Source: Lysobacterales bacterium
GTDB taxonomy: Bacteria > Pseudomonadota > Gammaproteobacteria > Xanthomonadales > Rhodanobacteraceae
Assembly (NCBI GenBank): GCA_014338185.1
Contig: QUBV01000016.1
Span: forward strand, 1-51,054
Reading direction: 5' to 3'
DNA length: 51,054 nucleotides
Shown here in pieces: positions 35,957-44,348 of the stretch. The translations under genes were made by a program, and so were the position numbers. Under the pieces are notes generated by a model, which had not been told where the DNA came from, did not search any database, and worked only from the letters and a program-made list of their open reading frames with translations. The number at the start of each line of letters is the position of its first letter. Position 1 is the stretch's first letter.

Positions 35957-37251
35957 TGCGCGCCCGCCGGCAATGGCTTGATGTAGAAGCCGGCGATACG
36001 GCCATCGCTGCCGCAGGTGACCTGGGCATACAGGTTGCCGTTCTCGAACAGCAGCGGAACGGTGATCGCGAGGTAGCCTTGCAGTTCGGCCGCATGGCTT
36101 TGTCCTCGTGCCTGCAGCGCGCCGAACCGCGACAGCGACTGCCAGGCCGCACGCAGCTTGTCGGGGGGCAAGGCGCTGAGCATGGTGGCGTCGAAATCGC
36201 GCGTGGCTGCGGCGAAATCGCCGGCCTGGGCCGCATCGAGCAGCGCGCCCGCGCGTGCCTCGCAACTGCGTGCGAGCGACTGCGCGGCGTCGGCAGGCGG
36301 CGCCAGCGGTGTGGGGCGCGCGGGTGGTGCGGTCGCCGCGGTCGGCGCACCCTCATCACCGGCGGCTGCCGCAGCCTCGCCGCCCGGTTCGGCTGTCGGC
36401 CCGGCAGGCGCCACGCTCGCCGCCGGAGTGCCGGCCCCCTTCGCGGCGTCGGTGTCGGACTCGCGCGCGGCATCGCTGGCCGTCTGGCTGGCCGTCTCGG
36501 CGGCAGGCGCGGTGGCAGGCTCTCTTGCGGGTTTGGCTGCGGGTTCGCTTGCGGGTTGGGCTGCAGCTTCGGATGCCGCTTCAGCCGGCGCTTCAGGTGC
36601 AGCTTCGGGGGTGGCGTCGGCTCGATCGGCCGCGTCCGTGCTGGGCCTGTCCGTGGTCTGGTGGTCCGCGCCGGGCTGCGCGGGCGCGTGCTGTTGCGTG
36701 GCAAGCGGAGCCGCGGCTTGCGCGGCCGCGCCCTTGTCGACGGGTTGAGGCGGCGCCGATTGCGTGCGCTTGGGTGCAGGCGCACTGGGTTTGCCGTCCT
36801 TGGCGCGCGCGAGCGCATCGAGGTCGAGTTCCTGCGCTTGGCTGCCGGTCGCGGCGGCGGCGCTGGTCGTGCTCGTGGCATCGCCGGTCGCATCCGGTTC
36901 GCTGGCCGCATCCTTGGCCGGCTCGACTGGTGCAGACGGGGCCGCAGCGTTCCCGCGGTCGGTGTCCGCGGGCGCGGCGGTGGCGGCAGCAGGCGCGGTC
37001 GCGGCCGGTGGAGTGGGCGCAGTGGCGGCGGCATCAGCAGGCGCGGGCGCGGCGGGTGGGGTGGGCGCGGGCGGTGTGGCAGGCGCGGCGGGTTTGCCGT
37101 CCTTGGCGCGCGCGAGCGCATCGACGTCGATCGCTGCGGGATCCACGTCGGTTGCCGGTGGCACTGGCGCATGTTGGGCCCGGGCCATGCCCGCAAGGGC
37201 GGGCAGGCTCGCGGCGAGTAGGCAGGCGCGGATCAGTGCGGGGGAGTTCAT
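35953..37251 (-). CDS. Exported Ala/Pro-rich protein with C-terminal DUF3887 domain
   Basis: The 432-residue protein has a signal peptide (MNSPALIRACLLAASLPALAGMARA), a long low-complexity Ala/Pro/Thr/Glu linker, and a folded C-terminus from about 315 (AGDFAAATRDFDATMLSALPPDKLRAAW, then AITVPLLFENGNLYAQVTCGSDGRIAGFYIKP) that looks like DUF3887. Two near-identical blocks, DVDALARAKDGKP (42-54) and DLDALARAKDGKP (143-155), stand out in the linker. DUF3887 is found beside hydrolases and other secreted enzymes; its role is unclear. The coupled M15 peptidase suggests a cell-wall setting. Confidence 0.75.
   Translation of the reverse strand: MNSPALIRACLLAASLPALAGMARAQHAPVPPATDVDPAAIDVDALARAKDGKPAAPATPPAPTPPAAPAPADAAATAPTPPAATAPAAATAAPADTDRGNAAAPSAPVEPAKDAASEPDATGDATSTTSAAAATGSQAQELDLDALARAKDGKPSAPAPKRTQSAPPQPVDKGAAAQAAAPLATQQHAPAQPGADHQTTDRPSTDAADRADATPEAAPEAPAEAASEAAAQPASEPAAKPAREPATAPAAETASQTASDAARESDTDAAKGAGTPAASVAPAGPTAEPGGEAAAAAGDEGAPTAATAPPARPTPLAPPADAAQSLARSCEARAGALLDAAQAGDFAAATRDFDATMLSALPPDKLRAAWQSLSRFGALQARGQSHAAELQGYLAITVPLLFENGNLYAQVTCGSDGRIAGFYIKPLPAGAQ
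36787..36827. repeat. Direct repeat, copy 1, inside the DUF3887 gene
   Basis: A 41-base block identical at 40 positions to 37090-37130. It encodes the second ALARAKDGKP peptide. Near-perfect DNA identity, including third codon positions, implies recent duplication or conversion. Confidence 0.85.
37090..37130. repeat. Direct repeat, copy 2, inside the DUF3887 gene
   Basis: Partner of the block at 36787-36827, 303 bases away (101 codons, in frame). It encodes the first ALARAKDGKP peptide. Recombination between the copies would delete part of the linker without a frameshift. Confidence 0.85.
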
Positions 37252-37323
37252 CGGCCGGTCTCGTGCTCCATGGAGCGCCCACGCTAGCACGGTCACGTGT
37301 GTGGCTGCTGAGTCGTCATCGGC

Positions 37324-37329
37324 TACAGT
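37324..37329 (+). promoter_or_regulatory. Putative -10 for the M64 peptidase gene
   Basis: TACAGT (four of six), 88 bases before the ATG at 37417, in a relatively AT-rich spot. No convincing -35. Confidence 0.3.
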
Positions 37330-37416
37330 GTGTGGGCTGGGGTCCTTGAAGAGGTGTATGCGCGGCGTGCCGCTTCGCGGCACGCGACGGGCATCACGAC
37401 GACACAGGAGACTGCG

Positions 37417-39093
37417 ATGCGGTACAGGAAATTGGCGGGGTGGGTGGGCGCGTGGCTGGCCGGCGCAAGCATGGCTGCCGATGCCACGCCCGTGCATTAC
37501 CTCGTGTTCGAGATGGACCCAGCCGGGCGGGTGAGCCCGGTGCATTATGCGCGGGTGGAGATGCAGGCCACCGCCGATGCGATTCTCGCGGCACAGTCGC
37601 CACGTGCGGGCAGGAGAGACGCCACGCTTGGCTATCGGCTGTTGCAGCACGGGCAGGACCTGGGTGTACACACGATCGCCCTGCCGCAGGTGCGCGGCGA
37701 GTTTGCGCGCGATCCCGGTCACGATGGCAACATCGAGGCCGCACGCGTGGATGACGCGGCGCCGCGCGCATTCGTGTTGCGCATCCCCGTGGATGCGGGC
37801 GACGTGGTCGAGTTCGACAGCGGCGCCAGCAGCCAGAGCTACGTGCTCGCCGATCTCGCGGCGCGGGCCGCTACCTTGCGCCTGGCCAGCGTGCCAGGGC
37901 TGCCGACCCCGCAAGCGCCCAACGCGGGAGCGCCCGGCAACCGTTTCGACGTGCTCGTGCTCGGCGACGGCTACACCGCCGCGCAACAGGCCAACTTCGC
38001 CAGCGATGCCGCGGCGATGGGTGGCGCGTACTTCGGCATCACGCCCCATCTGGAGTACCAGAGCTTCGTCAACTGGACGCCCGTGTTCACGGCCTCGGCG
38101 CAGTCGGGTGCCGACCATCCGCCCTACCAGGCCGCGTGCAACAGCTCGAGCTGCTGCTCCGACCCGTACGCACAGGACGATCCACGGGCGGGCCAGTTCG
38201 TCAATACCGCGTTCGACGCCACGTTCTGCTATGGCCAGACCCATCGCCTGCTCGTGGTCGACTACGCCAAGGCGTTCGCGGCGGCAGCCAGCCATCCCGA
38301 GTGGGACGAGATCATCGTGATCGTGAATGATCCCGTGTATGGCGGATCCGGCGGCACCATGTCGGTGGCCTCGATGCATCCGTCCGCAGGCGAGCTCGTG
38401 CTGCACGAGATGGGCCACAGCTTCACCGACCTGGCCGACGAATACAGCACCCCCTATCCGGGCTATCCGCCGTGCAGCGACATTTCCGGCAGCAGCCCAT
38501 GTGAGGCCAACGTCACCAACCAGACCGACCCGGGCCAGGTGAAATGGCGGGCCTGGTTCACCTCGGGCAATCCGATCCCGACCCCGCCGGGCACCAGTGG
38601 CGTCGGTTTGTTTGAGGGCGCGCGCTACCAGAGCGTGGGCATGTACCGGCCGGTCGACGTGCAATGCGAAATGCAGTACCTGGGCATGCCGTTCTGCGCG
38701 GCCTGCCGCGAGGCATACGTGAAACGGCTGTATGCGGGCGGCTGGGGCATACCGGCAGGTGGCATCGACCTGATCGAGCCGGGCAGCGAGGTGCCCGCAT
38801 CGGCACAACCGGTGGCCTATCCCCCGGGCATGGCGCTGCGCTTCGGCGTCGACCTGCTGCGGCCGTCGGTGGGGACCCTTGCCGTCGAATGGCGCCTGGA
38901 TGGCGTGCCGCTCGCGGGGGCGGTGAACGATTCGTATGTGTTCAGCCAGGCCGGGCCCACGCCTGCGACGCGCACACTCGAGCTGCGCGTGCGCGACACC
39001 TCCGCGTATGTGGCGGGCAGCTTGCCAACGCGCAGCCGCAGCTGGACGATCCAGGTCGACACCGACCGCATCTGGTTCGACGGCTTCGACTGA
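37417..39093 (+). CDS. Secreted M64-family zinc metallopeptidase
   Basis: M64 (IgA-peptidase-like) enzymes are extracellular. The start at 37417 follows CAGGAG and a signal peptide (MRYRKLAGWVGAWLAGASMAADA). The 558-residue protein has an N-terminal beta domain, then the catalytic region NRFDVLVLGDGYTAAQ..., HEMGHSFTDLADEY with zinc His330/His334 and catalytic Glu331, and many Cys pairs (CNSSSCCSDPY, CSDISGSSPC, CEMQYLGMPFCAAC). It ends in an Ig-like region and the tail DRIWFDGFD, an aromatic-DGFD ending seen on many secreted xanthomonad proteins. The substrate is unknown. Confidence 0.88.
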   Translation: MRYRKLAGWVGAWLAGASMAADATPVHYLVFEMDPAGRVSPVHYARVEMQATADAILAAQSPRAGRRDATLGYRLLQHGQDLGVHTIALPQVRGEFARDPGHDGNIEAARVDDAAPRAFVLRIPVDAGDVVEFDSGASSQSYVLADLAARAATLRLASVPGLPTPQAPNAGAPGNRFDVLVLGDGYTAAQQANFASDAAAMGGAYFGITPHLEYQSFVNWTPVFTASAQSGADHPPYQAACNSSSCCSDPYAQDDPRAGQFVNTAFDATFCYGQTHRLLVVDYAKAFAAAASHPEWDEIIVIVNDPVYGGSGGTMSVASMHPSAGELVLHEMGHSFTDLADEYSTPYPGYPPCSDISGSSPCEANVTNQTDPGQVKWRAWFTSGNPIPTPPGTSGVGLFEGARYQSVGMYRPVDVQCEMQYLGMPFCAACREAYVKRLYAGGWGIPAGGIDLIEPGSEVPASAQPVAYPPGMALRFGVDLLRPSVGTLAVEWRLDGVPLAGAVNDSYVFSQAGPTPATRTLELRVRDTSAYVAGSLPTRSRSWTIQVDTDRIWFDGFD

Positions 39094-39110
39094 AGCGGAT
39101 GACGCGGGTC

Positions 39111-39141
39111 GCCGGCGGCGCGTGTGTCACGCGCCGCCGGC
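39111..39141. terminator. Long perfect GC hairpin between M64 and CPBP genes
   Basis: GCCGGCGGCGCGTG at 39111-39124 pairs with 39128-39141 across a TGT loop: 14 bp without mismatch and no T-tract. It overlaps the last codons of the convergent CPBP gene. Same type as the hairpins at 10600 and 24175. Confidence 0.55.
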
Positions 39142-39903
39142 CAGCGGCGCCGCGACGTGCAGCACGAGATCGGCGCACAGATGCGCGAGCATCGCGTGTT
39201 CGAGGCCGCGCTTCCAGTACAGCCAGCCGAACACCAGGCCGGCGAGCGTGTTGTAGGCGATCACGCGCAACACCAGTTCGCCGGTGAGTGGCGCCAACTG
39301 CGCGGCCGCGGGCAGGTGGCCTGCGCCGAACACGAGTGCTGCCACCACCAGCGCGGCCAGCATCACCCAGGCGCGTGGCTGGCCGCGGCTCAGGCGGCTC
39401 AACAGCCACGCGACCACGCCCATCACGAACACGCGCAGCATGATTTCCTCGACGATCGCGCCATAGGGCGAGGCGAGCAGGCCCTTGAGCGCGAACGCGA
39501 CCGAGACCGCGGGCGTCGGGGTGGCCGAGGGAAGCGGCGGGCCGAACAGCGCGATCGCGCCGAGCACGAGCAGCGCAGCCGCCACGCCGAGCGCCACAGC
39601 CTGCCACCATGCGCTGGCCGGCGGGCGTGGCCGGCCGTAAAGCCACGCGGCCAGCCATGGCGCGCCCAGGCCGAGCGGTGCGCCGAGCTTGAGCCCGGCC
39701 CAGCCGAGCAGCAGACACAGGACGCCGCCCTGCGCCGCCTGCAGCGCGACGATGGCCCAGGCTGGCCAGCCTGTCGCAGCCTGCGCGAGCGCGAGCGCAT
39801 CGGGTTGCAGCGCGAGCGCATAGGGGAACAGCAGCGCGGTTGCGATCGCGCTGGCGAGGCCGAGCAGGGCGGCCAGGCGCAACTGGGCGGGCGAGTCGTT
39901 CAC
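39127..39903 (-). CDS. CPBP-family intramembrane protease
   Basis: The 258-residue, multi-helix protein has the CPBP (Rce1/CAAX-like) motifs EEIMLR (EExxxR), GAGHLPA and HLCADLVLH. These glutamyl proteases cleave membrane or prenylated substrates; some bacterial ones process bacteriocins or anti-sigma factors. It starts with GTG at 39903, overlapping the stop of the ribbon-helix-helix gene (GTGA). It is the third gene of the SPFH operon. The substrate is unknown. Confidence 0.85.
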   Translation of the reverse strand: MNDSPAQLRLAALLGLASAIATALLFPYALALQPDALALAQAATGWPAWAIVALQAAQGGVLCLLLGWAGLKLGAPLGLGAPWLAAWLYGRPRPPASAWWQAVALGVAAALLVLGAIALFGPPLPSATPTPAVSVAFALKGLLASPYGAIVEEIMLRVFVMGVVAWLLSRLSRGQPRAWVMLAALVVAALVFGAGHLPAAAQLAPLTGELVLRVIAYNTLAGLVFGWLYWKRGLEHAMLAHLCADLVLHVAAPLAGGA

Positions 39904-40088
39904 GGCGTGTCGTCCTCGGTTGGGCGGGTGGGGGCCGGCGGCTTGAGGCGCCCGGCCTTGCGTAGTGCATCGCGCAGCAGGTACTCGATCTGGGCGTTGA
40001 GCGAGCGCAATTCGTCATCGGCCCAGCGCTGCACCGCATCGAGCACGGGGGCGCTGATACGCAGCGGATAGGCCTTCTTCTCGCTCAT
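39900..40088 (-). CDS. Arc/CopG-like ribbon-helix-helix protein
   Basis: The 62-residue protein begins [47 protein letters not shown], the Arc-type fold with a short beta strand (YPLRIS) and two helices, then a Pro-rich tail. Arc-type dimers bind short DNA repeats. No toxin gene is beside it, so it is not an obvious antitoxin. It lies 58 bases after the SPFH gene and is coupled to the CPBP gene. It may bind the palindrome over the operon's promoter, which would make the operon self-regulated. Confidence 0.82.
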   Translation of the reverse strand: MSEKKAYPLRISAPVLDAVQRWADDELRSLNAQIEYLLRDALRKAGRLKPPAPTRPTEDDTP

Positions 40089-40146
40089 GGCAGCACCATG
40101 GGCATGGCGCGTGCGGCCGCGTGGGTGCGGCAGGCAGCGGTCATGC

Positions 40147-41031
40147 TCAGCCCGAATACAGCGTGCCGGTGTTCACGACCGGTTGGGTTGCGCGTTCGCC
40201 GCACAGCACCACAAGCAGGTTGCTCACCATCGCGGCGCGGCGCTCGTTGTCGAGGTCGACCACGCCACGCTTGCCGAGTTCGGCCAGCGCCATTTCGACC
40301 ATGCTCACCGCGCCTTCGACGATGCGTTCGCGCGCGGCCACGATCGCGCTCGCCTGCTGGCGCTGCAGCATCGCCTGGGCGATCTCCTGGGCGTAAGCGA
40401 GGTGGCTGATGCGCGCCTCGGTGACCGTGACGCCGGCCTTGCCCAGGCGCTGCTGGATCTCGTTGGCCAGGTGGCTGTTGACCTGGTCGCCATGGCTGCG
40501 CAGGGCCGGCTTGCCGGCTTCATGCGCGTCGTAGGGATAGCTCTGCGCCATCTGGCGCAGCGCCGATTCGGACTGGATCTGCACGTAGTTCTCGTAGTCG
40601 TCGACACAGAACACCGCCTCGGCGGTATCGACCACTTGCCACACCACGATCGCGGCGATCTCGATCGGATTGCCATCGGCATCGTTGACCTTGAGCTTGG
40701 ACGACTCGAAGTTGCGCACGCGCAGGCTGATCGCCTGCTTGGAGTAGAACGGATTGGTCCAGCGCAGGCCTTCCTCGCGCGCGGTTCCCGCGTAACGGCC
40801 AAACAGTTGCAGCACGCGTCCCTGGTTGGGCTGTACCTGGAAGAACCCGTTCGTGCACAGCCCCAGCACCACGAGCACGACTACCGGAATGATGATGTTG
40901 GGCAGCGCTGCCGCGCCGGACTCGACGCCCTCGGCCGTGCCGATGATCCAGGCGAGGCAGCCGAGGCTGAGCACGATGAAGGTGAGTGCGAGGATGATGC
41001 CGGGCAGGGAAAACGCCTTGCGTTCGTTCAT
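40147..41031 (-). CDS. SPFH/Band 7 domain membrane protein
   Basis: The 294-residue protein has two N-terminal transmembrane segments ([45 protein letters not shown]) and then an SPFH core ([55 protein letters not shown]). A helical part follows ([33 protein letters not shown]). SPFH proteins build membrane microdomains or cages that organise proteases. The association with an intramembrane protease two genes on is suggestive. The 5' leader is about 170 bases. Confidence 0.9.
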   Translation of the reverse strand: MNERKAFSLPGIILALTFIVLSLGCLAWIIGTAEGVESGAAALPNIIIPVVVLVVLGLCTNGFFQVQPNQGRVLQLFGRYAGTAREEGLRWTNPFYSKQAISLRVRNFESSKLKVNDADGNPIEIAAIVVWQVVDTAEAVFCVDDYENYVQIQSESALRQMAQSYPYDAHEAGKPALRSHGDQVNSHLANEIQQRLGKAGVTVTEARISHLAYAQEIAQAMLQRQQASAIVAARERIVEGAVSMVEMALAELGKRGVVDLDNERRAAMVSNLLVVLCGERATQPVVNTGTLYSG

Positions 41032-41206
41032 GGAAGTCTCCGGGAGGTGAAGTGCGGCGCGTCCAGCGCGGCCCGCCGACCGCCGCGCCCGCAGCGTGCC
41101 GGGGCGCGCTCCCCGCGACCCGGGTGCCTTGGCATCCGGCTCGCGTCCACCTTCCGGGGTGGGCGTGGGGCCTGCGCATCGGCAGGCCTCACGGGAGGTG
41201 CTGGCA

Positions 41207-41235
41207 AGTAGATATCAAAACGATATCTAAGTCAA
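41207..41235 (-). promoter_or_regulatory. SPFH operon promoter with palindromic operator
   Basis: On the minus strand, TTGACT (41235-41230) and TCTACT (41212-41207) are 17 bases apart. Between and over the -10 lies a perfect palindrome: TAGATATC (41209-41216), a five-base gap, and GATATCTA (41222-41229) on the plus strand. This is AT-rich in an otherwise GC-rich region. A bound dimer would block RNA polymerase. The regulator is unknown; the operon's own ribbon-helix-helix protein is a candidate. Confidence 0.65.
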
Positions 41236-41276
41236 GCAAGATCGCTTGCCAACCCGCGACTGCGTCGCCCCTGCCG

Positions 41277-42710
41277 TCAGGGTCGGGCCGGTACGGCCTC
41301 CACGCTGCCAAGCTGCAGGCTGCCGAGCTGGCCGACGCCTGCGTAAAAGCGCCACGGGTCGCCATCGCCGGTGCCGAGCGCGAGGTGGCCCGCGTCGAAC
41401 CGCCCCAGCGCCGCGTCGTAGCTACGCCAGCGCCCGTCGACGAATGCCTGGGTCCACGCATGGGGCACGAACACGTGTTGCCTGCCCGCAAACTCGGGCG
41501 TGTAGGCAAATCCGCTGACCACGCGCGTGGCGATGCCGCTGGCGCGGCCCAGCGCCGCCACCAGCACCGCATGTTCGGTGCAATCGCCCTCGGGCTTGCG
41601 CACGATCTCGAGCGCCGAGGCGTAACCGACGCCAAGTGACTTGTTCTGGATGTAGCTGCGCACGAACTGCTCGATGTTGTGCATCTGCTGTGCGGGCGCG
41701 GTGGCCTCGCCGACCGCGCGGTGCGCGAGCGCCACCACCTCGGGGGCGTCGCTTTGCAGATAGCGGTTGGCGGCGAAGTCCGCGGGCTCGGGGGGCGCGA
41801 CCGCGCCGCCGGCCTGCGCCTGGGCGCGCACCACCACCACTTGCTGCGCACCGCGGCGCTCGACCTGTTGCTCGGCGGTGGCGACCAGGTCGCTGCCGTT
41901 GCCGCCGGTGAGCGTGTAGCGCAGCGTGCCGCCAAGTTCGGCCGCGCCCAGTGCGCGCGGCGCCGCGAGCAGGGTGCGCTCGAACACGTCGCTGTCCTGG
42001 TTGGGCGCGGTGGCGCAGGCGCGATCGCAGGCCAGCAGCACCAGTTGCGTGCCCATGAGCGGCAGCGTCATCTTGTGGATGGTCTGCTGCGCATCGACCC
42101 AGCTGGTCGATTGCAGGGTGCCCAGTGGCATGCGCATGGTCTGCTCGATGCGGCTGAGTTCGCGCGCGCCGCCGGGCAGGTCGACGTGCTCGCGCGCGCC
42201 CACGACTGTGGCCAGTTGCACGCTGTCCAGTCCCGAAGGCTGGAAGGCGAGGACTTCGTAGCGCGTGCCGGGCTTGAGGCCTGCGCGCAGGCCGGCCAGA
42301 CGCGCGCCTTCGCTGAGCACGGCGCCCTTGGGCCAGGCCATGTCGCGCGACTGGCTGTTGCCCGCGCTGCTGGTGGTGAGCTGAATCGTGCCATCGACGA
42401 TGCGCCCCTGGATGCGCTGCTCCACACCCGACAGCTGCGAGCGCGATTCGAAGGCCAACGGCATGCCCGTGCGCGTTTCGCTGGCGCTTTCGCTGCTGCG
42501 CAGCCCGATCCGGATGCCGGCACGTTCGAGCGTGATGTCGAGCGTCTGTGTGGTGCGCACCTGCTCGCCGCGTGCCTCGCGCTGCAGGTGGAAGCTGCCG
42601 ATCTTGCGGCCATCGAGCAACACACTGAACCACTGCTCGGCGGGCGGCGTGCTGGCCTGGACCAGCGGCACGAGCAGGCACAACAGCAGGAAGGCGAGGA
42701 GATGGCGCAT
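41277..42710 (-). CDS. Exported transglutaminase-like (papain-fold) protein
   Basis: The 477-residue protein has a signal peptide (MRHLLAFLLLCLLVPLVQA), a large N-terminal beta-rich domain of unknown role, and a C-terminal transglutaminase core with the triad Cys in GDCTEHA, His in PHAWTQAF and Asp in SYDAAL. Bacterial members are mostly proteases or amidases in the envelope. The start at 42710 follows an AGTCCC leader without a strong ribosome site. It diverges from the 91-residue unknown gene. No obvious partner. Confidence 0.85.
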   Translation of the reverse strand: MRHLLAFLLLCLLVPLVQASTPPAEQWFSVLLDGRKIGSFHLQREARGEQVRTTQTLDITLERAGIRIGLRSSESASETRTGMPLAFESRSQLSGVEQRIQGRIVDGTIQLTTSSAGNSQSRDMAWPKGAVLSEGARLAGLRAGLKPGTRYEVLAFQPSGLDSVQLATVVGAREHVDLPGGARELSRIEQTMRMPLGTLQSTSWVDAQQTIHKMTLPLMGTQLVLLACDRACATAPNQDSDVFERTLLAAPRALGAAELGGTLRYTLTGGNGSDLVATAEQQVERRGAQQVVVVRAQAQAGGAVAPPEPADFAANRYLQSDAPEVVALAHRAVGEATAPAQQMHNIEQFVRSYIQNKSLGVGYASALEIVRKPEGDCTEHAVLVAALGRASGIATRVVSGFAYTPEFAGRQHVFVPHAWTQAFVDGRWRSYDAALGRFDAGHLALGTGDGDPWRFYAGVGQLGSLQLGSVEAVPARP

Positions 42711-42782
42711 GGGGGACTCGAGGCGGTGGGATGGCAGGCCGCCCAGTGTGCCTGATCGGTGCGTCGCGTGCGGCACACGCGC

Positions 42783-42788
42783 TACCAT
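42783..42788 (+). promoter_or_regulatory. Putative -10 for the 91-residue unknown gene
   Basis: TACCAT followed by CGCGCC, 68 bases before the ATG. Weak -35 only. Confidence 0.3.
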
Positions 42789-42856
42789 CGCGCCACGGGT
42801 GCGCGATCGGCGGTGGATGCGGGGGCGTGCCCTCGTCCACTGCAACGGAGCCTGGC

Positions 42857-43132
42857 ATGAGCGAGCCCGCCAATTACGCGGTATTCCTGTTTCCGCAAGC
42901 GATCGAGATGCTTGGCGTGGCGATCAAGCCCTACCTGCGCGAAGGCAGTGTCGGGCCGCATATCGTATGTAGCGAGGTCGACGCCTCCGGGCCGTTGTTC
43001 CAGATGACCTTGATCGGTGCGGGACCGGACCAGCAGCGCCTCGAACTCGAGCTCATGCTGCCGGTGTCGATGGTGCGGCTGGTGATGTCGATGCATGGCG
43101 AGCAGGAAATCGGCTTCATGGCCCGCCCCTGA
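42857..43132 (+). CDS. Conserved-looking 91-residue protein of unknown function
   Basis: ATG 42857 has CGGAG nearby. The soluble product (MSEPANYAVFLFPQAIEMLG...) has no signal peptide, transmembrane segment or known motif. The C-terminal LELELMLPVSMVRLVMSMHGEQEIGFMARP suggests a small alpha/beta fold. It converges with bpt. I do not recognise a family. Third-position GC bias and a clean ribosome site support a real gene. Confidence 0.6.
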   Translation: MSEPANYAVFLFPQAIEMLGVAIKPYLREGSVGPHIVCSEVDASGPLFQMTLIGAGPDQQRLELELMLPVSMVRLVMSMHGEQEIGFMARP

Positions 43133-43191
43133 CGCGAGGCAGGGCCTGCGCTGCACAGGCGTGGCGGCGGCCCCGGACCGCGTGGGCGTGC

Positions 43192-43917
43192 TCACAGGTG
43201 TTCGGGCATGAGCGCTTCGAGCGGCTTCCAGTCGCCGCCATCGAGGACTTCGAGTCCGCGGTAGCGCTTCTTGTAGTCCATCTTGGGATGGCCCGCGATC
43301 CAGAAACCGAGATAGACATGGTCGAGGCGCTGTTGCCGCGCCAGTTCGACCTGGCTGAGGATCGCATAGGTGCCGAGGCTGCGTTGCACCTCGGCCGGGT
43401 CGAAGAACGTGTACACGGCCGACAGGCCGCTCGCGCAGAAGTCGGTGACCGCGATCGCGACGAGGCGGGCGCCCGCGCGCATCTCGATGAAGCGGGTCGG
43501 GCTCCAGCTCGTGTACAGGAAGCGCGAGAAGTCCTCGGGACGCGCATCGTCCATGCCGCCACCGCGATGGCGGCCGCGCAGGTAGCGCTGATACAGGTCG
43601 AAGTATTCCTCGCTGAAGCCGGCTGCCACCACGCGCAGCGACAGGTCGGCGTTGCGGGCCAGGCAGCGCCGCTGCGAGCGGTCGGGACGGAAGCGCGTCA
43701 CCGGGATGCGGCAGGCGACGCAGGCGCGGCAGCCTGCGCACTGCGGATGGTAGACATGGCCGCCGGCACGGCGGAAGCCGCGCTGCACCGCGAGATCGTA
43801 CAGCTGCGGCAGGCGCGGCGCGCTGGGGTCGATTACGAGGTTCTGCGCGGTGCGATCGCCGAAGTAGCCGCACGGATGCGGCAAGGTCTGGAACAGACGG
43901 ACGACGTCGGAGCGCAT
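43192..43917 (-). CDS. bpt: Aspartate/glutamate leucyltransferase (N-end rule)
   Basis: Bpt adds leucine from tRNA to N-terminal Asp or Glu, marking proteins for ClpS/ClpAP. The 241-residue protein has the N-terminal CysCys-rich part (YHPQCAGCRACVACRIPV), FRPDRSQRRCLARN and the GNAT fold with YLGFWIAGHPKMDYKKRYRGLEVL. Length matches the bacterial family. A TAGAAT lies 12 to 7 bases before the start and no Shine-Dalgarno is seen, so the mRNA may be leaderless. clpS and clpA are not nearby. Confidence 0.94.
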   Translation of the reverse strand: MRSDVVRLFQTLPHPCGYFGDRTAQNLVIDPSAPRLPQLYDLAVQRGFRRAGGHVYHPQCAGCRACVACRIPVTRFRPDRSQRRCLARNADLSLRVVAAGFSEEYFDLYQRYLRGRHRGGGMDDARPEDFSRFLYTSWSPTRFIEMRAGARLVAIAVTDFCASGLSAVYTFFDPAEVQRSLGTYAILSQVELARQQRLDHVYLGFWIAGHPKMDYKKRYRGLEVLDGGDWKPLEALMPEHL

Positions 43918-43923
43918 GCGCCG

Positions 43924-43929
43924 ATTCTA
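43924..43929 (-). promoter_or_regulatory. Putative -10 of bpt, predicting a leaderless transcript
   Basis: TAGAAT on the minus strand (five of six) ends seven bases before the ATG, so +1 would be the A of the start codon. It is followed by CGGCGC. There is no ribosome site between. Confidence 0.35.
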
Positions 43930-43958
43930 GCGCCGCGCCGTAGCGGGTGGCGCGGACT

Positions 43959-44345
43959 TCAGCTGCCCAGCATCTGCAGCGCGATGAGGATGCAGATGCC
44001 GCAGATCAGCGCGAGCACCACGAGCTTGATGCGCGAGGAGGCGCGCCGGTGCGTGCTGGGGTCGCCGACACCGCGCGCGGCCGCGAGCTCATCGGCAAAG
44101 CGCGTGGCCGGTTCGATGCCGGCTTCGCGCAGGAGCTTACGCGCGAGGGTCTGGTCCTGCGCGCGCACCACCGACACATTCGGCCAGCTGTCGCGGTCGG
44201 CGCGCGCGGTATAGGAAAAGCGCTTCCAGTCGGCGCCCTGGTAGCCGCGGCGGTTGCCGACCGAGGTCTGAATGCCGTGTTCGGCCATCAGCGCGACCAC
44301 GCGGTCGATGTTCTCCATGCGCGGCGAGGTGTAGATCTGGCGCAT
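43959..44345 (-). CDS. Small C-terminally anchored protein of unknown function
   Basis: The 128-residue protein starts MRQIYTSPRMENIDRVVALMAEHGIQTSVGN, resembling a ferredoxin-like DUF2007-type domain that senses or binds ligands. It has a C-terminal transmembrane helix (IKLVVLALICGICILIALQML) and is probably tail-anchored in the inner membrane. It starts three bases after tesB and is probably in its operon. Related xanthomonad proteins carry the vague label pathogenicity-like. I cannot assign a role. Confidence 0.7.
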   Translation of the reverse strand: MRQIYTSPRMENIDRVVALMAEHGIQTSVGNRRGYQGADWKRFSYTARADRDSWPNVSVVRAQDQTLARKLLREAGIEPATRFADELAAARGVGDPSTHRRASSRIKLVVLALICGICILIALQMLGS

Positions 44346-44348
44346 CGC

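Noticed and set aside
39900-40088. Ribbon-helix-helix protein as the antitoxin of a toxin-antitoxin pair
   Set aside because: Neighbours are an SPFH protein and an intramembrane protease. No small toxin-like gene overlaps it.
43133-43191. Terminator between the 91-residue gene and bpt
   Set aside because: Only a five-bp stem (GCCTG/CAGGC) is present and no T-tract; too weak to call.
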